Below are positions 1-7,703 of a stretch of 64,000 nt of DNA, in pieces. Within the stretch, counting starts at the first letter, position 1. Every line of letters starts with the position of its first letter. Origin of the DNA: Parenemella sanctibonifatiensis (GTDB taxonomy: Bacteria; Actinomycetota; Actinomycetes; Propionibacteriales; Propionibacteriaceae); NCBI RefSeq assembly GCF_002250565.1, contig NZ_NMVJ01000007.1:1-64000 (forward strand), written 5' to 3'. The position numbers were made by a program, and so were the translations under genes. The notes under the pieces were generated by a model. That model had not been told where the DNA came from. It saw only the letters and a program-made list of their open reading frames with translations, and made no database searches.

Positions 1-211
1 ACAACCGGATCCGCTTCTTCGCCTCGCGCAGCTCGGCCGCGGACCGATTGTCCCCGGCCGGAGCATCAGCACGGTCAGCTTTCGACAGCCAGTTACGCAG
101 GCAGGACTCGCTGATCCCGAAGTCCTTGGCGATCTGACCGATCGAGGCCTCCCCTCTGCGAGCAACTGCGACCACATCATCACGGAACTCTTTGGGATGG
201 GGCTTGGGCAT
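1..211 (-). CDS. IS3-family transposase OrfA, N-terminal part
   Basis: Partial gene: the ATG at 211-209 is present and the 3' end lies beyond the left edge. The visible 70 residues begin MPKPHPKEFRDDVV and contain a helix-turn-helix (IAKDFGISESCLRNWL), followed by the start of a charged helix (AELREAKKRIRL). This is the typical opening of IS3-type OrfA, the DNA-binding and leucine-zipper subunit that is normally joined to the DDE catalytic OrfB by a -1 frameshift. OrfB should lie immediately outside the window. Whether the element is complete cannot be judged here. Confidence 0.85.
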   Translation of the reverse strand, partial: MPKPHPKEFRDDVVAVARRGEASIGQIAKDFGISESCLRNWLSKADRADAPAGDNRSAAELREAKKRIRL

Positions 212-281
212 GACATACATCCTCTCACCAGGCCCTCACGGACCTGAGCTGTCGATGTCAACCAAACCCGGGGCAGTCCCC
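1..281 (-). mobile_element. End of an IS3-family insertion sequence (partial)
   Basis: The left edge of the window cuts through an insertion sequence. It holds the first 70 codons of an OrfA-type transposase on the minus strand. Upstream of it, at about 257-281, is a G/C-rich end containing GGACTGCCCCGGGTTTGG (minus strand), which looks like an IS3-type terminal inverted repeat. A TTGACA hexamer (261-256, minus strand) could serve as the -35 of the transposase promoter. The other end and the target duplication lie outside the window, so the outer boundary near 281 is an estimate. Confidence 0.6.
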
Positions 282-372
282 ACCTGCGGGTCTGGTTCCT
301 GCGGCGCCATCCCGCACGGTGTACGTCCCCAGAGGTGGCGCGTCACGCTGTTCGGTCCTGAGGAGGCGCCTG

Positions 373-1038
373 ATGTTTCGTACTGATTTTGTCCATACCT
401 ACGAGTCACTGCTGGAGTTCAGCGCCAAGGGTGTGCGCGTGCTCGGCCCCGGGCGGCACCGCCGCCAGCGTGACTGCACGTACACGTTGGTGGACCGCCG
501 CGCCTTCACGATCGAGATCAAGCCCCAAGAGATCCCGACTGCCGGTGGCATGGCGGTGCGTGCGTCCGCGGTGGTGGAGGCGCGGGTGATGGAGCCGGTG
601 GCCTACATCACTGAGTCCGTCGAGCCGCGCAACCGCGTCTATGCCGCGACCCAGATCGCGCTGCGGGAGGCGATCTCCTCCCTCACCTTCGAGGAGGTGC
701 TGGAGCGCAAGGTCGACCTGAGCGAGCAGTTGCCTGCGGTGCTCGCAGCTGCCGCGGCGGTGGGCCTGGAGGTGCTGGACGTCAGCCTGAAGGATGTCGG
801 CGCACCGTACGACCTGGAGCAGGCACACCGGGCGACCGCGATCGCGGAGCTGACTGCGAAGGCTGACCTGGAGCGGGCGCGTTCTGAGGCAGCGACACTG
901 CGGATCCGCGCCAACAGCGTGAAGCTGCTCGAGCAGCACCCGCTGCTGGCACGGCTTCAGCTGCTCGAGGCGATGCCGATGGGCACCAAGCTCGTCATCA
1001 ACGGCATCGACGTCGAGGTCGACAGCGACCAAGGCTGA
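373..1038 (+). CDS. SPFH/Band 7 (prohibitin-like) domain protein
   Basis: A 221-residue protein. The ATG at 373 is preceded by GAGGAGG (start chosen over an upstream in-frame ATG for this reason). The middle part has the SPFH/Band 7 pattern: beta-rich head, then YAATQIALREAISSLTFEEVLERK and EVLDVSLKDVGAP, then an Ala/Glu-rich helix (about residues 155-185) where slipin and stomatin proteins oligomerise. It lacks the N-terminal membrane anchor usual for stomatins, so it may be a soluble or peripherally attached scaffold. Family placement rests on these patterns; no partner gene such as NfeD is adjacent. It stands alone, convergent with aat. Confidence 0.65.
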   Translation: MFRTDFVHTYESLLEFSAKGVRVLGPGRHRRQRDCTYTLVDRRAFTIEIKPQEIPTAGGMAVRASAVVEARVMEPVAYITESVEPRNRVYAATQIALREAISSLTFEEVLERKVDLSEQLPAVLAAAAAVGLEVLDVSLKDVGAPYDLEQAHRATAIAELTAKADLERARSEAATLRIRANSVKLLEQHPLLARLQLLEAMPMGTKLVINGIDVEVDSDQG

Positions 1039-1135
1039 ATCGGGTGGGGCCGCATGCTGCGGCCCCACCCGATTCATTCAGGGACCGCGGGACCACGGTC
1101 GGTCCGGCTTGGGGACTCACCTCGTCCGGCCGCGG

Positions 1136-1210
1136 CCCTGAAGCGTCCCCGCCACGCAGCCGCGGACTGCGCATTGCAAGCGGCCCCGCCGGGAAGCGGA
1201 CATCTCAGGG
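1136..1210. repeat. Palindromic intergenic repeat, copy 1
   Basis: 75 bp. The left end CCCTGAAGCGTCC and right end GCGGACATCTCAGGG are inverted, with a central GACTGCGCATTGCAAGCGG matching the family core. Lies between convergent gene ends. Confidence 0.75.
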
Positions 1211-1280
1211 AGACCTGGCAAGACGTCACATCGGCCACCACCCGTCGGCTCCGGAGGTGGGGTCCGACCACCAGCCGCCC

Positions 1281-1352
1281 CTCTGAAACGTCCCGGGCAC
1301 ACCCCTGTGCACCGCGCATTGCGACTGGCGCCGCCCCACGCGGACATTCAGG
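1281..1352. repeat. Palindromic intergenic repeat, copy 2
   Basis: 72 bp. Left end CTCTGAAACGTCC, core CCGCGCATTGCGACTGGC, right end GCGGACATTCAGG. Starts 70 bp after copy 1. Confidence 0.75.
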
Positions 1353-1403
1353 TGCCGAACTGCCGGCTCCGTCAGCCGGACCCGGTCTGCGGTCCCGGTC
1401 GAC

Positions 1404-2114
1404 TCACGGCCAGGGGTTGGGCGCGGCCAGCAGCGCCGGCAGCCGGGCCAAGTACTCGTCGCGGTCGATCTCGATCGCGCCCAGCGTGGCCAGGTGATCG
1501 GTCAGCCACTGGACGTCGATGAGCGTCTGGCTCGTGTCGTCGTAGGTCGACTCCAGATGGTCGACCAGTCCGATCAGGGCGACCTTGGAGGCGTCCCTAC
1601 CCTGCGGCAGGTGAAACATCGACTCGCCGGCGAACAGTCCGCCGAGGCTGATCCCGTACAGGCCTCCCACCAACTCACCGGCGAGCGTACGGGTTTCGAA
1701 GCTGTGGGCGATGCCCCGGTGGTGGAGCTCGAGGTAGAGCTCGCGCATACGTGAGTTGATCCATGCCCCCGTCCGGTCGGGGTTGGCGCAGGCGCGTACC
1801 ACCGCGTCGAAGTCGGTGTCGATGGTGACCTGGTAGTGCTTGGCGGACTTACGCAAGGAACGGCTGACCTTGAGCTCAGTGAGGGGCAACACGCCACGCC
1901 GGAGCGGCGACCACCAACCGATCGGGCTGTCGTTGGGGACCGCGGCGTCGTCGTCGAAGGACTCCGGGTCGATCGGCATCGCGAACACTCCGGCCCGATA
2001 CCCCTCGACCATGACGTCAAGGTCAATGCCGGGCGAAAAGAACAGCAGGTCGCGCTCGGGCCACCACTGCGGCTGCGTGAACATCTCGCCCGCCGTCCTG
2101 GGGCGCTGTCGCAT
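1404..2114 (-). CDS. aat: Leucyl/phenylalanyl-tRNA--protein transferase
   Basis: A 236-residue cytosolic enzyme that adds Leu or Phe from aminoacyl-tRNA to proteins with N-terminal Arg or Lys, marking them for ClpS/ClpAP-type degradation (N-end rule). Recognisable family blocks are WWSPLRRGVL near residue 65, the DRTGAWI segment, AHSFETR, and ELVGGLYGISLGGLFAGESMF, followed by the C-terminal LGAIEIDRDEYL. The length matches the family. The ATG at 2114 has GGAGGACAG just upstream. It is monocistronic, convergent with the SPFH gene and divergent from the DUF559 protein. Confidence 0.95.
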   Translation of the reverse strand: MRQRPRTAGEMFTQPQWWPERDLLFFSPGIDLDVMVEGYRAGVFAMPIDPESFDDDAAVPNDSPIGWWSPLRRGVLPLTELKVSRSLRKSAKHYQVTIDTDFDAVVRACANPDRTGAWINSRMRELYLELHHRGIAHSFETRTLAGELVGGLYGISLGGLFAGESMFHLPQGRDASKVALIGLVDHLESTYDDTSQTLIDVQWLTDHLATLGAIEIDRDEYLARLPALLAAPNPWP

Positions 2115-2198
2115 CTGTCCTCCGCTTGCTCATCCAGCCTGTGCAGCCTCGGAGTCAAGCAGCGAACTCCAGGCTGGTCCATTGTTACGCGCCCGCGG

Positions 2199-2267
2199 CA
2201 ATGTCCGCCGTAGGACTGCGCCGACTGCAGTACGCCATCGGCGGCTGCCTCCAGCGACACTTCAGGG
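2199..2267. repeat. Palindromic intergenic repeat, copy 3 (degenerate left end)
   Basis: About 69 bp in the divergent gap between aat and the DUF559 gene. The right end GACACTTCAGGG and the core ACTGCAGTACGCC are recognisable. The left end is worn (GCAATGTCCGCC). Confidence 0.6.
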
Positions 2268-2365
2268 CGGGCTGGGTCGTCCACAGCCGGCAACGGACGA
2301 GAAGTGTTGTCCACAGATGTGCCCGGGGCCGACGAAACTTGCCTTGGCGAGCCTCTGGTGTGGGT

Positions 2366-3193
2366 ATGCGAGACAACCGAGTCATCTGTCGGACCAAGCA
2401 CCTGAAGGAGGAGGGATGGAGCGATTGGCAGATTCGTAAGGCGCTCAGCCGGGGCGAGATCGCCCGGCTGCGTCGAGGCTGGTACGCGCTGGGCCCAGTC
2501 GACTCAAAGGTCGTGACTGCGGTGACAAAGGGCGGTGCGCTGTCGTGCATCAGCGCGCTGGGCGAGTACGGCGTGTTCGTTCCGATCCATCACACCCTCC
2601 ACATCCGCAGGCCTGAGCGTGGGCATCGGCAACGGGGCGGCTGTCGTGGTCATGGTGATCACGCTCCAGTCAACAGCGGGATCGACAGCCCGGCCCAGGC
2701 CCTGCGGTGCGCCGTGAAATGCATGCCAGCCGAGTGGATTGTCGTCATCATCGAGTCAATACGGGTGAAGGAAGTGATGACGACCGCGCAGATCCTGGAT
2801 GCGATAGCCGGCGTACCGAAGTGGATCAACCGGCTGCTGCAGAAAGTGGACAAGGGCGAGTCTGGCACCGAAACGTTGGTGCGGCTGCGGCTCCGTGCAC
2901 TGGGGATCCGGCTGACCTGTCAGGTCGAGATCGACGGGGTGGGGCGGGTTGACATGATCATCGGCGACCGGCTCGTGATCGAGGTGGACGGTGTCGAGTT
3001 TCATTCATCGCCGGAACAGTTCGAAGACGATCGGGAACGCGACCGTAGGCTGACGGCTCTGGGATACACGGTGGTGCGGCTGAGCTGCAAACAGGTGATG
3101 TACGGCTGGGGCGAGGCTCTGGCCGACATTCTGGGGATGGTCCGCCAAGGCATCCATCGCCGCCGACGTAACCGGTGGCGTACGCTCGTGTGA
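2366..3193 (+). CDS. AbiEi-like N-terminal / DUF559 (Vsr-like endonuclease) domain protein
   Basis: A 275-residue protein of two parts. Residues 1-70 resemble the winged-helix head of type IV antitoxin AbiEi proteins (LKEEGWSDWQIRKALSRGEIARLRRGWYAL). The C-terminal 110 residues are DUF559, related to the very-short-patch-repair endonuclease fold: acidic VDMIIGDRLVIEVDG, then FHSSPEQFEDDRERDR and GYTVVRLS. The Asp, Glu and Asp residues in this block are the expected catalytic set. Such fusions are common in actinobacteria and their biological role is not established; DNA repair or phage defence are guesses. The ATG at 2366 was chosen because homology begins there; the frame is open 240 nt further upstream. 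Residues 90-110 are oddly basic and Gly-rich. Confidence 0.65.
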   Translation: MRDNRVICRTKHLKEEGWSDWQIRKALSRGEIARLRRGWYALGPVDSKVVTAVTKGGALSCISALGEYGVFVPIHHTLHIRRPERGHRQRGGCRGHGDHAPVNSGIDSPAQALRCAVKCMPAEWIVVIIESIRVKEVMTTAQILDAIAGVPKWINRLLQKVDKGESGTETLVRLRLRALGIRLTCQVEIDGVGRVDMIIGDRLVIEVDGVEFHSSPEQFEDDRERDRRLTALGYTVVRLSCKQVMYGWGEALADILGMVRQGIHRRRRNRWRTLV

Positions 3194-3195
3194 CC

Positions 3196-3867
3196 TCAAT
3201 GCTGACCTGAGCGGCGCCGGCTCACGAACTCTCGGGCCGCCGTACGCCCGATCCGCTGCGTCGTCCAACCGTCGGCCACCAGACCCACGGCACCGCCCAC
3301 CACCGGAATCCGCTTTGAAGCAAAGACGGCCAGGCGCTTTCCGCCGACCCCGGCAGCCATCTCCCCTGCAACCCGGTCGGACACCTGGCGGTCCAGGGCC
3401 AGATCAAACACGGGTGCGGTGGCTACTGACAGCGCCGACCGCGGGATGTCCTCGTCCTGCAGCGCGGACAGGTTGGTCATCATGCACATCAGCAGCGCGG
3501 TCCTGACCCGGGGCTCATCAACGTCATAACCGCGTACGTGGGCGATCGCCGCCACCATCCGCACCTGTAGAAGGGCGAGCCCGAGCACATTGGCCGGCAG
3601 CGCGACGATGGCCGTCGCGAAACCACCCAGATTGGTCACAAATCCCTGAGCTCCCGCCAGCGAGGTGTGCTGAGCGATGAGTGTGGCCACGGCACGGTCG
3701 TGATCGCCGGCGTGGTGCTGCAGGTGCCGCCCTGCGGCCTGCTTGGCTGAAGGCAGTGGACCGACCCCGCCGATACCGGCGTCGAGCAACCTGCGCAGCA
3801 CGCCCCCGGACGCGGGCGGCGCCATCATCGGCACCAATGACGACACAACCTTGCCAACCTTGGCCAT
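3196..3867 (-). CDS. EcsC-family protein
   Basis: A 223-residue protein. The pattern LRRLLDAGIGGVGPLPSAKQAA, then a repeated small-residue helix (GFVTNLGGFATAIVALPANVLGLALLQVRMVAAIAHVRGYD) and KRIPVVGGAVGLVADGWTTQRIGRTA, is that of the EcsC family. The hydrophobic Gly/Ala stretches suggest membrane association. The function of EcsC proteins outside the Bacillus Ecs transporter is unknown. The start has GGGGAG upstream. It is separated by only 2 bp from the convergent DUF559 stop codon. Confidence 0.7.
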   Translation of the reverse strand: MAKVGKVVSSLVPMMAPPASGGVLRRLLDAGIGGVGPLPSAKQAAGRHLQHHAGDHDRAVATLIAQHTSLAGAQGFVTNLGGFATAIVALPANVLGLALLQVRMVAAIAHVRGYDVDEPRVRTALLMCMMTNLSALQDEDIPRSALSVATAPVFDLALDRQVSDRVAGEMAAGVGGKRLAVFASKRIPVVGGAVGLVADGWTTQRIGRTAAREFVSRRRSGQH

Positions 3868-3944
3868 CTGGACTCCCCTCGTTTCACCGCCAGATTACGG
3901 GACCCTCCGAAACCGCACCTCAGGGACACCCCTGACCTGCGCAA

Positions 3945-4019
3945 CCCTGCAACGCCCGCCCCAGACGCCTGTCGATCGCAATCCGACCTCCGCATGCGGC
4001 AGCGGAGGACGGATCAGGG
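3945..4019. repeat. Palindromic intergenic repeat, copy 4
   Basis: 75 bp. Left end CCCTGCAACGCCC, core GATCGCAATCCG, right end GCGGAGGACGGATCAGGG with a small insertion. Identified by end structure and length. Confidence 0.6.
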
Positions 4020-4159
4020 AGGAGCGGACGTGCAGACGTGTTGAGGTTGATCTTCACGCAGCCCCCTCCCCAGCCTCGAACTGCTGGGGACGCGAGCAAG
4101 CGGCAGATGCGGTGGCCACGTGGGCCACGACCTTGGGCTGAGCCCGGACGCCCAGCAGT

Positions 4160-4230
4160 CTGAAATGTCCGGTGCAGAGGATCGCCAGACGCAATCCGCA
4201 CACCCAGGCCCGGGGAGGCGGACGATTCGG
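4160..4230. repeat. Palindromic intergenic repeat, copy 5
   Basis: 71 bp. Left end CTGAAATGTCC, core CGCCAGACGCAATCCGC (reverse orientation of the family core), right end GCGGACGATTCGG. Confidence 0.6.
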
Positions 4231-4388
4231 ACCGGGTGGGGTGGCGGGCATCCCGTTCAAGAGATCGGCTGTTGCTGCGCCACTGTCCAGCACCAGTACC
4301 CGCGCCGAGCCTTCGCCAGCGACTCGCTCCAGGGCGATGCTCGGTAAGGTGGAACGGCTCCACGAAAGAGACTGGGACGGAGACCCCG

Positions 4389-5510
4389 ATGAGCAGCACT
4401 CGCGCCGAGATTGACCTCGGCGTCCTGCGCGCAAACGTGGCCGCCCTCGCTGAGCGGGTACGCCCCCGCTCCCTGTTGGTTGCGGTGAAGGCCAACGCGT
4501 ACGGACACGGCGCAGTCGAGGTGGCGCGAGCACTGGAGGCTTCGGGAGACGTCGACAGGCTCGGCGTGGCAACGATGGCCGAGGCCATCGAGTTGCGGAA
4601 GGCCGGGGTGAATCTACCGATCCTGCGACTGTCGGTGACGCTGCCTGATGAGGTACCGGCTGCAATCGAGCATGACGTCGAGGTGATGATCGCCGATTCG
4701 GAGCTCGACTGGCTGTCCGGTGCTGCCGGGCTACGAGTCCACCTGAAGGTCGACACCGGAATGCATCGGATCGGCGTACGCCCCCAGGATGCCGCCGACG
4801 TAGCCCGAAAGTTGGAGGAGTCGCAGGTAGAACTGGTCGGCATCGCGACCCACCTGGCGACCGCCGACGATCCTGGCGCGGACGAACGTACCGGGGCCCA
4901 GTTGGCAAGGTTTCAGGAGGCAGTTTCTGCCGTGGAAGTGGCGATTGGGCGACAGCTGGACTTGGTGCACAGCGCAAATTCGGCCGGCCTGATGGCTCAT
5001 CTGGGCCGGACAGGACCGGGCGATGCGCGCGAACTGGTCCGCGCCGGGATCATGGCGTACGGGTACCGGCCAGGTCCCGAGACCCCGGGCACGGTGCGGA
5101 CCCGGCCGGTTCTGAGTTGGTATGCGCCGCTGGTGCAGGTGAAGCGAATCGAGGCCGGTGAGCGGGTCGGCTACGGCGCAACATGGGAGGCCAGCGAGCC
5201 GACGTGGATCGGGACCGTGGCGGTTGGCTACGGCGACGGGTACTCGCGACAGGCATCGAACCGCGGCCACATGTTGGTGGCGGGGCATCATTGCCCGATC
5301 GTGGGCCGCGTGTGCATGGACCAGACCATGATCGACCTGACCGAGGTCGTCGCCTCCGGTCTGAATCCGTCGCCTGGCGACGAAGCGGTCCTGATCGGCT
5401 CGAGTGGACAGACCCGCATCACCGCCGACGACCTCGCCAGCTGGATGGGCACCATCAGCTACGAGGTCACCTGCCTGATTTCACACCGAGTCCCGCGCCA
5501 GTACGTCTGA
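4389..5510 (+). CDS. alr: Alanine racemase
   Basis: A 373-residue PLP-dependent racemase that makes D-alanine for peptidoglycan. The PLP lysine is in AVKANAYGHG (K34) at the N-terminal end of the TIM barrel. The second catalytic base, a tyrosine, is in ERVGYGATW (Y262), and GRVCMDQTMIDLT is the usual C-domain signature. Length matches the family. The ATG at 4389 follows GGAGA; the frame stays open upstream but homology starts here. It is followed by a 1-kb repeat-rich gap and not by the ATPase/alr-associated genes seen in some actinobacteria. Confidence 0.96.
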   Translation: MSSTRAEIDLGVLRANVAALAERVRPRSLLVAVKANAYGHGAVEVARALEASGDVDRLGVATMAEAIELRKAGVNLPILRLSVTLPDEVPAAIEHDVEVMIADSELDWLSGAAGLRVHLKVDTGMHRIGVRPQDAADVARKLEESQVELVGIATHLATADDPGADERTGAQLARFQEAVSAVEVAIGRQLDLVHSANSAGLMAHLGRTGPGDARELVRAGIMAYGYRPGPETPGTVRTRPVLSWYAPLVQVKRIEAGERVGYGATWEASEPTWIGTVAVGYGDGYSRQASNRGHMLVAGHHCPIVGRVCMDQTMIDLTEVVASGLNPSPGDEAVLIGSSGQTRITADDLASWMGTISYEVTCLISHRVPRQYV

Positions 5511-5536
5511 CCGGGCACGCCACTCCCGCGGCTGCA

Positions 5537-5611
5537 CTCTGCAACGTCCGCCGGAGGCAGCGATCGAGAGCGCATCGCAGCTCTCGGCCGGCGCTGGCGG
5601 ACATTCCCGGG
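5537..5611. repeat. Palindromic intergenic repeat, copy 6
   Basis: 75 bp. Left end CTCTGCAACGTCC, core GAGCGCATCGCAGC, right end GCGGACATTCCCGG. Begins 27 bp after the alr stop codon. Confidence 0.65.
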
Positions 5612-5717
5612 ATTGCCGGGCCCAGCATCCTCCAGGCTCGAGCCCGCAGTCCCAGCGCCACAAGGTCCCCACCCCCGGCGTCACAAGGTCCCCCGCGTCC
5701 TCACACCGGGCCGGACC

Positions 5718-5791
5718 CCCTGTGACGTCCGGCCCGGGCGCTCATGGATTGCGCATGGCAGTTCCCGACAGCTCTGACCGACGTTGCAGGG
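5718..5791. repeat. Palindromic intergenic repeat, copy 7
   Basis: 74 bp. Left end CCCTGTGACGTCC, core GGATTGCGCATGGCAG, right end CGACGTTGCAGGG. The core is close to consensus although the arms pair poorly. Confidence 0.75.
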
Positions 5792-5952
5792 CAGCGATCG
5801 GCGGACTCGGTGGGGCAGACGTGATCGGGCAGGCCGGCGGGCGGGCGCATCGCGGTCACGTTCGCTCCATGGAGACGGGACGAGGCTGTCTCGAGCACAG
5901 CCGCCCACGAGTCGAGCCCCCGTACGCCGGCGGGCCTGGCCAGCTTGGACTC

Positions 5953-6026
5953 CCCCGCAACGTCCGCCACGGGCACTCATCGACTGCACATGGCGACTCC
6001 CACCAGTGTCCGGAGGACACTTCGGA
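5953..6026. repeat. Palindromic intergenic repeat, copy 8
   Basis: 74 bp. Left end CCCCGCAACGTCC, core CGACTGCACATGGCGAC, right end GGAGGACACTTCGG. Confidence 0.7.
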
Positions 6027-6100
6027 GCTGCCTCGGACCGGGTAGCCGTGTCGACTGGCGTCCCGCGGGTGCCGGTCGCCAGGAGCCGCCCGGCCAGACT

Positions 6101-6153
6101 CCCCTGCAACGTCCACCGCAGACCGCAGCAGACTCCAATGGACGTTGCAGAGC
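6101..6153. repeat. Palindromic intergenic repeat, copy 9 (short)
   Basis: 53 bp. Left end CCCCTGCAACGTCC and right end GGACGTTGCAGAG form a near-perfect inverted pair, but the central core is reduced. Confidence 0.65.
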
Positions 6154-6216
6154 CCGCCAACCGACCGCGCACAACCCAAGCCGCACCCCATCGGTACAAC
6201 GCAAGCCGGCCAGACT

Positions 6217-6293
6217 CCCCTGCAACGTCCACCCCAGACACACACGAGTCGCCCATCGCAGACCGCAGCAGACCACGATGGACGTTGCAGAGC
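6217..6293. repeat. Palindromic intergenic repeat, copy 10
   Basis: 77 bp. Left end CCCCTGCAACGTCC, core GCCCATCGCAGACCGC, right end GGACGTTGCAGAG. A duplicate of copy 9 with a longer centre. Confidence 0.65.
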
Positions 6294-6578
6294 CCGACAA
6301 CCAACTGCGCACAACCAAGCCGCACCCATCGGTGTGACGGCGGCCGAGGCGAGGTGCGGCGCAGGTCACGCCGGGGTGGCCGGTGACCGTGCGCCGGCGC
6401 GAGCGCCGACAAATGGCGCCTGTGTGCTGGCAGCCATGGGAAAGGTGGGCGCTGATGCCCAACGCCCCGGAGTGGACCTGTGGGCACGGACAAACTGGCT
6501 GCCGTGGCCTTGTGCAATTCGCACGATCTTGCCCGGTTGGCCGCTGCTAGCGTGAAGGACGGACATTCAGGAGGCCAC

Positions 6579-7703
6579 GTGAGGGACAGTTCGACACCAG
6601 GATCCTTTGAGGACCGCGGGGAACCCGTCCAGTTGCTCACCCCGGACGGCGTCCGCGTCGAGCACTCCGACTTCAGCTTCACCGGCGACGACAGCCTGCT
6701 GGTCGACTTCCACCGCGACATGTTCATGACGCGACGCCTCGATCGCGAAGCAACTGCCCTGCAGCGACAGGGCGAGCTCGGCCTGTGGACCCCGCTACTC
6801 GGCCAGGAGGCTGCCCAGATCGGATCGGGCCATACCGTCGGCCGCCACGACTACGTCTTTCCCAGCTACCGCGAACACGGCGTCGCCTGGGTGATCGGGC
6901 TGCCCCCGGTCGATCTGCTCGGCCTCTTCCGCGGCACCGCCATGTCGGGCTGGGACCCCGCCAAGTACCGCTTCCACCCCTACACGCTCGTCATCGGCGC
7001 CCAAACCCTGCACGCCACCGGGTATGCCATGGCGATGCAGATGGACGGACTGGTCGGCCACGAGGACCCCGACACCAGCGGTGCCGTGCTGGCGTACTTC
7101 GGTGACGGCGCCATCAGCCAAGGCGACGTCAACGAGTCGATGGTCTTTGCCGCCTCCTACCAAGCACCGGTGGTCTTCTTCTGCCAGAACAACCAGTGGG
7201 CGATCTCCGAGCCCATCGAACGCCAGTCACGCATCCCGCTCTACCGCCGAGCAACCGGCTTCGGCATCCCCAGCGTCCGCGTCGACGGCAATGACGCGCT
7301 GGCCGTTCACGCCGTCACCGACTGGGCGATGCGGCACGCCCGCTCGGGCCAGGGCCCGGTCATGATCGAGGCCTTCACCTACCGGATGGGCGCCCACACC
7401 ACCGCCGACGACCCGACCAAGTACCGCCTCCGCGAGGAGGAGGACCACTGGCGCGGCCGCGATCCGATCGCCCGCCTGGAAACCTATCTGCGCAGCCGCG
7501 ACCTGCTCACCGACGCGGACCTGGCCGACTTGGAGGAACAGGGCGACCAACTCGGCGTCGACCTGCGGGAGGGCTGCCGTACGCTACCCGAACCGGACCT
7601 GGCGCGTACGTTCACCGAGACCTACGTCGAGCAGACCGGGGAGCTCACCGACCAGCTTGAGGAATACGAGGCGTACGCCGCGAGCTTCGAGGGAGACGCA
7701 TGA
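6579..7703 (+). CDS. 2-oxoacid dehydrogenase E1 component, alpha subunit
   Basis: A 374-residue thiamine-diphosphate enzyme subunit that decarboxylates a 2-oxoacid (pyruvate or branched-chain) in the dehydrogenase complex. The ThDP motif runs from GDGAISQGDVNESMVFAA to NNQWAISEP. Substrate-channel and phosphorylation-loop-like blocks are FPSYREHGVAWVIG and YRMGAHTTADDPTKYR. The GTG at 6579 is chosen because AGGAGG lies 5 nt upstream. It overlaps the next gene by ATGA, so E1alpha and E1beta are translationally coupled. The HTTADDPTKYR block resembles branched-chain and acetoin types more than the classical actinobacterial AceE; the exact substrate is not resolved. Confidence 0.92.
   Translation: MRDSSTPGSFEDRGEPVQLLTPDGVRVEHSDFSFTGDDSLLVDFHRDMFMTRRLDREATALQRQGELGLWTPLLGQEAAQIGSGHTVGRHDYVFPSYREHGVAWVIGLPPVDLLGLFRGTAMSGWDPAKYRFHPYTLVIGAQTLHATGYAMAMQMDGLVGHEDPDTSGAVLAYFGDGAISQGDVNESMVFAASYQAPVVFFCQNNQWAISEPIERQSRIPLYRRATGFGIPSVRVDGNDALAVHAVTDWAMRHARSGQGPVMIEAFTYRMGAHTTADDPTKYRLREEEDHWRGRDPIARLETYLRSRDLLTDADLADLEEQGDQLGVDLREGCRTLPEPDLARTFTETYVEQTGELTDQLEEYEAYAASFEGDA

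Larger units (their letters stand above)
1039..1403. other. Intergenic region between convergent genes with two palindromic repeats
   Basis: These 365 bp separate the convergent ends of the SPFH gene and aat. No plausible gene is seen. The region holds two copies of the 75-bp palindromic repeat family described in this window (1136-1210 and 1281-1352). Confidence 0.7.
3868..4388. other. Divergent intergenic region with two palindromic repeats and the alr promoter
   Basis: 521 bp between the starts of the EcsC gene and alr. It contains two repeat-family copies (3945-4019 and 4160-4230, opposite core orientation). A likely -10 TAAGGT lies near 4345, about 45 nt before the alr start. No convincing gene was seen. 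Confidence 0.6.
6091..6340. repeat. Tandem duplication carrying repeat copies 9 and 10
   Basis: Two related units of about 117 and 130 bp follow each other. Both start CGGCCAGACTCCCCTGCAAC (6091 and 6208), contain CAGACCGCAGCAGAC and ATGGACGTTGCAGAGCCCG, and end in CCGCACC(C)CATCGGT. Each holds one palindromic repeat (6101-6153, shortened to 53 bp, and 6217-6293). The second unit has about 22 extra bases in the middle. Confidence 0.75.
5511..6578. other. 1.07-kb non-coding region packed with palindromic repeats
   Basis: No credible gene: open frames on both strands lack start signals and coding-type composition. The stretch contains five copies of the palindromic repeat family (5537-5611, 5718-5791, 5953-6026, 6101-6153, 6217-6293), a local duplication (6091-6340) and a short CACAAGGTCCCC repeat near 5660 and 5682. 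A possible promoter for the downstream E1alpha gene (TTGCCC, then TAGCGT about 17 bp later) lies near 6530-6555. Confidence 0.65.
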
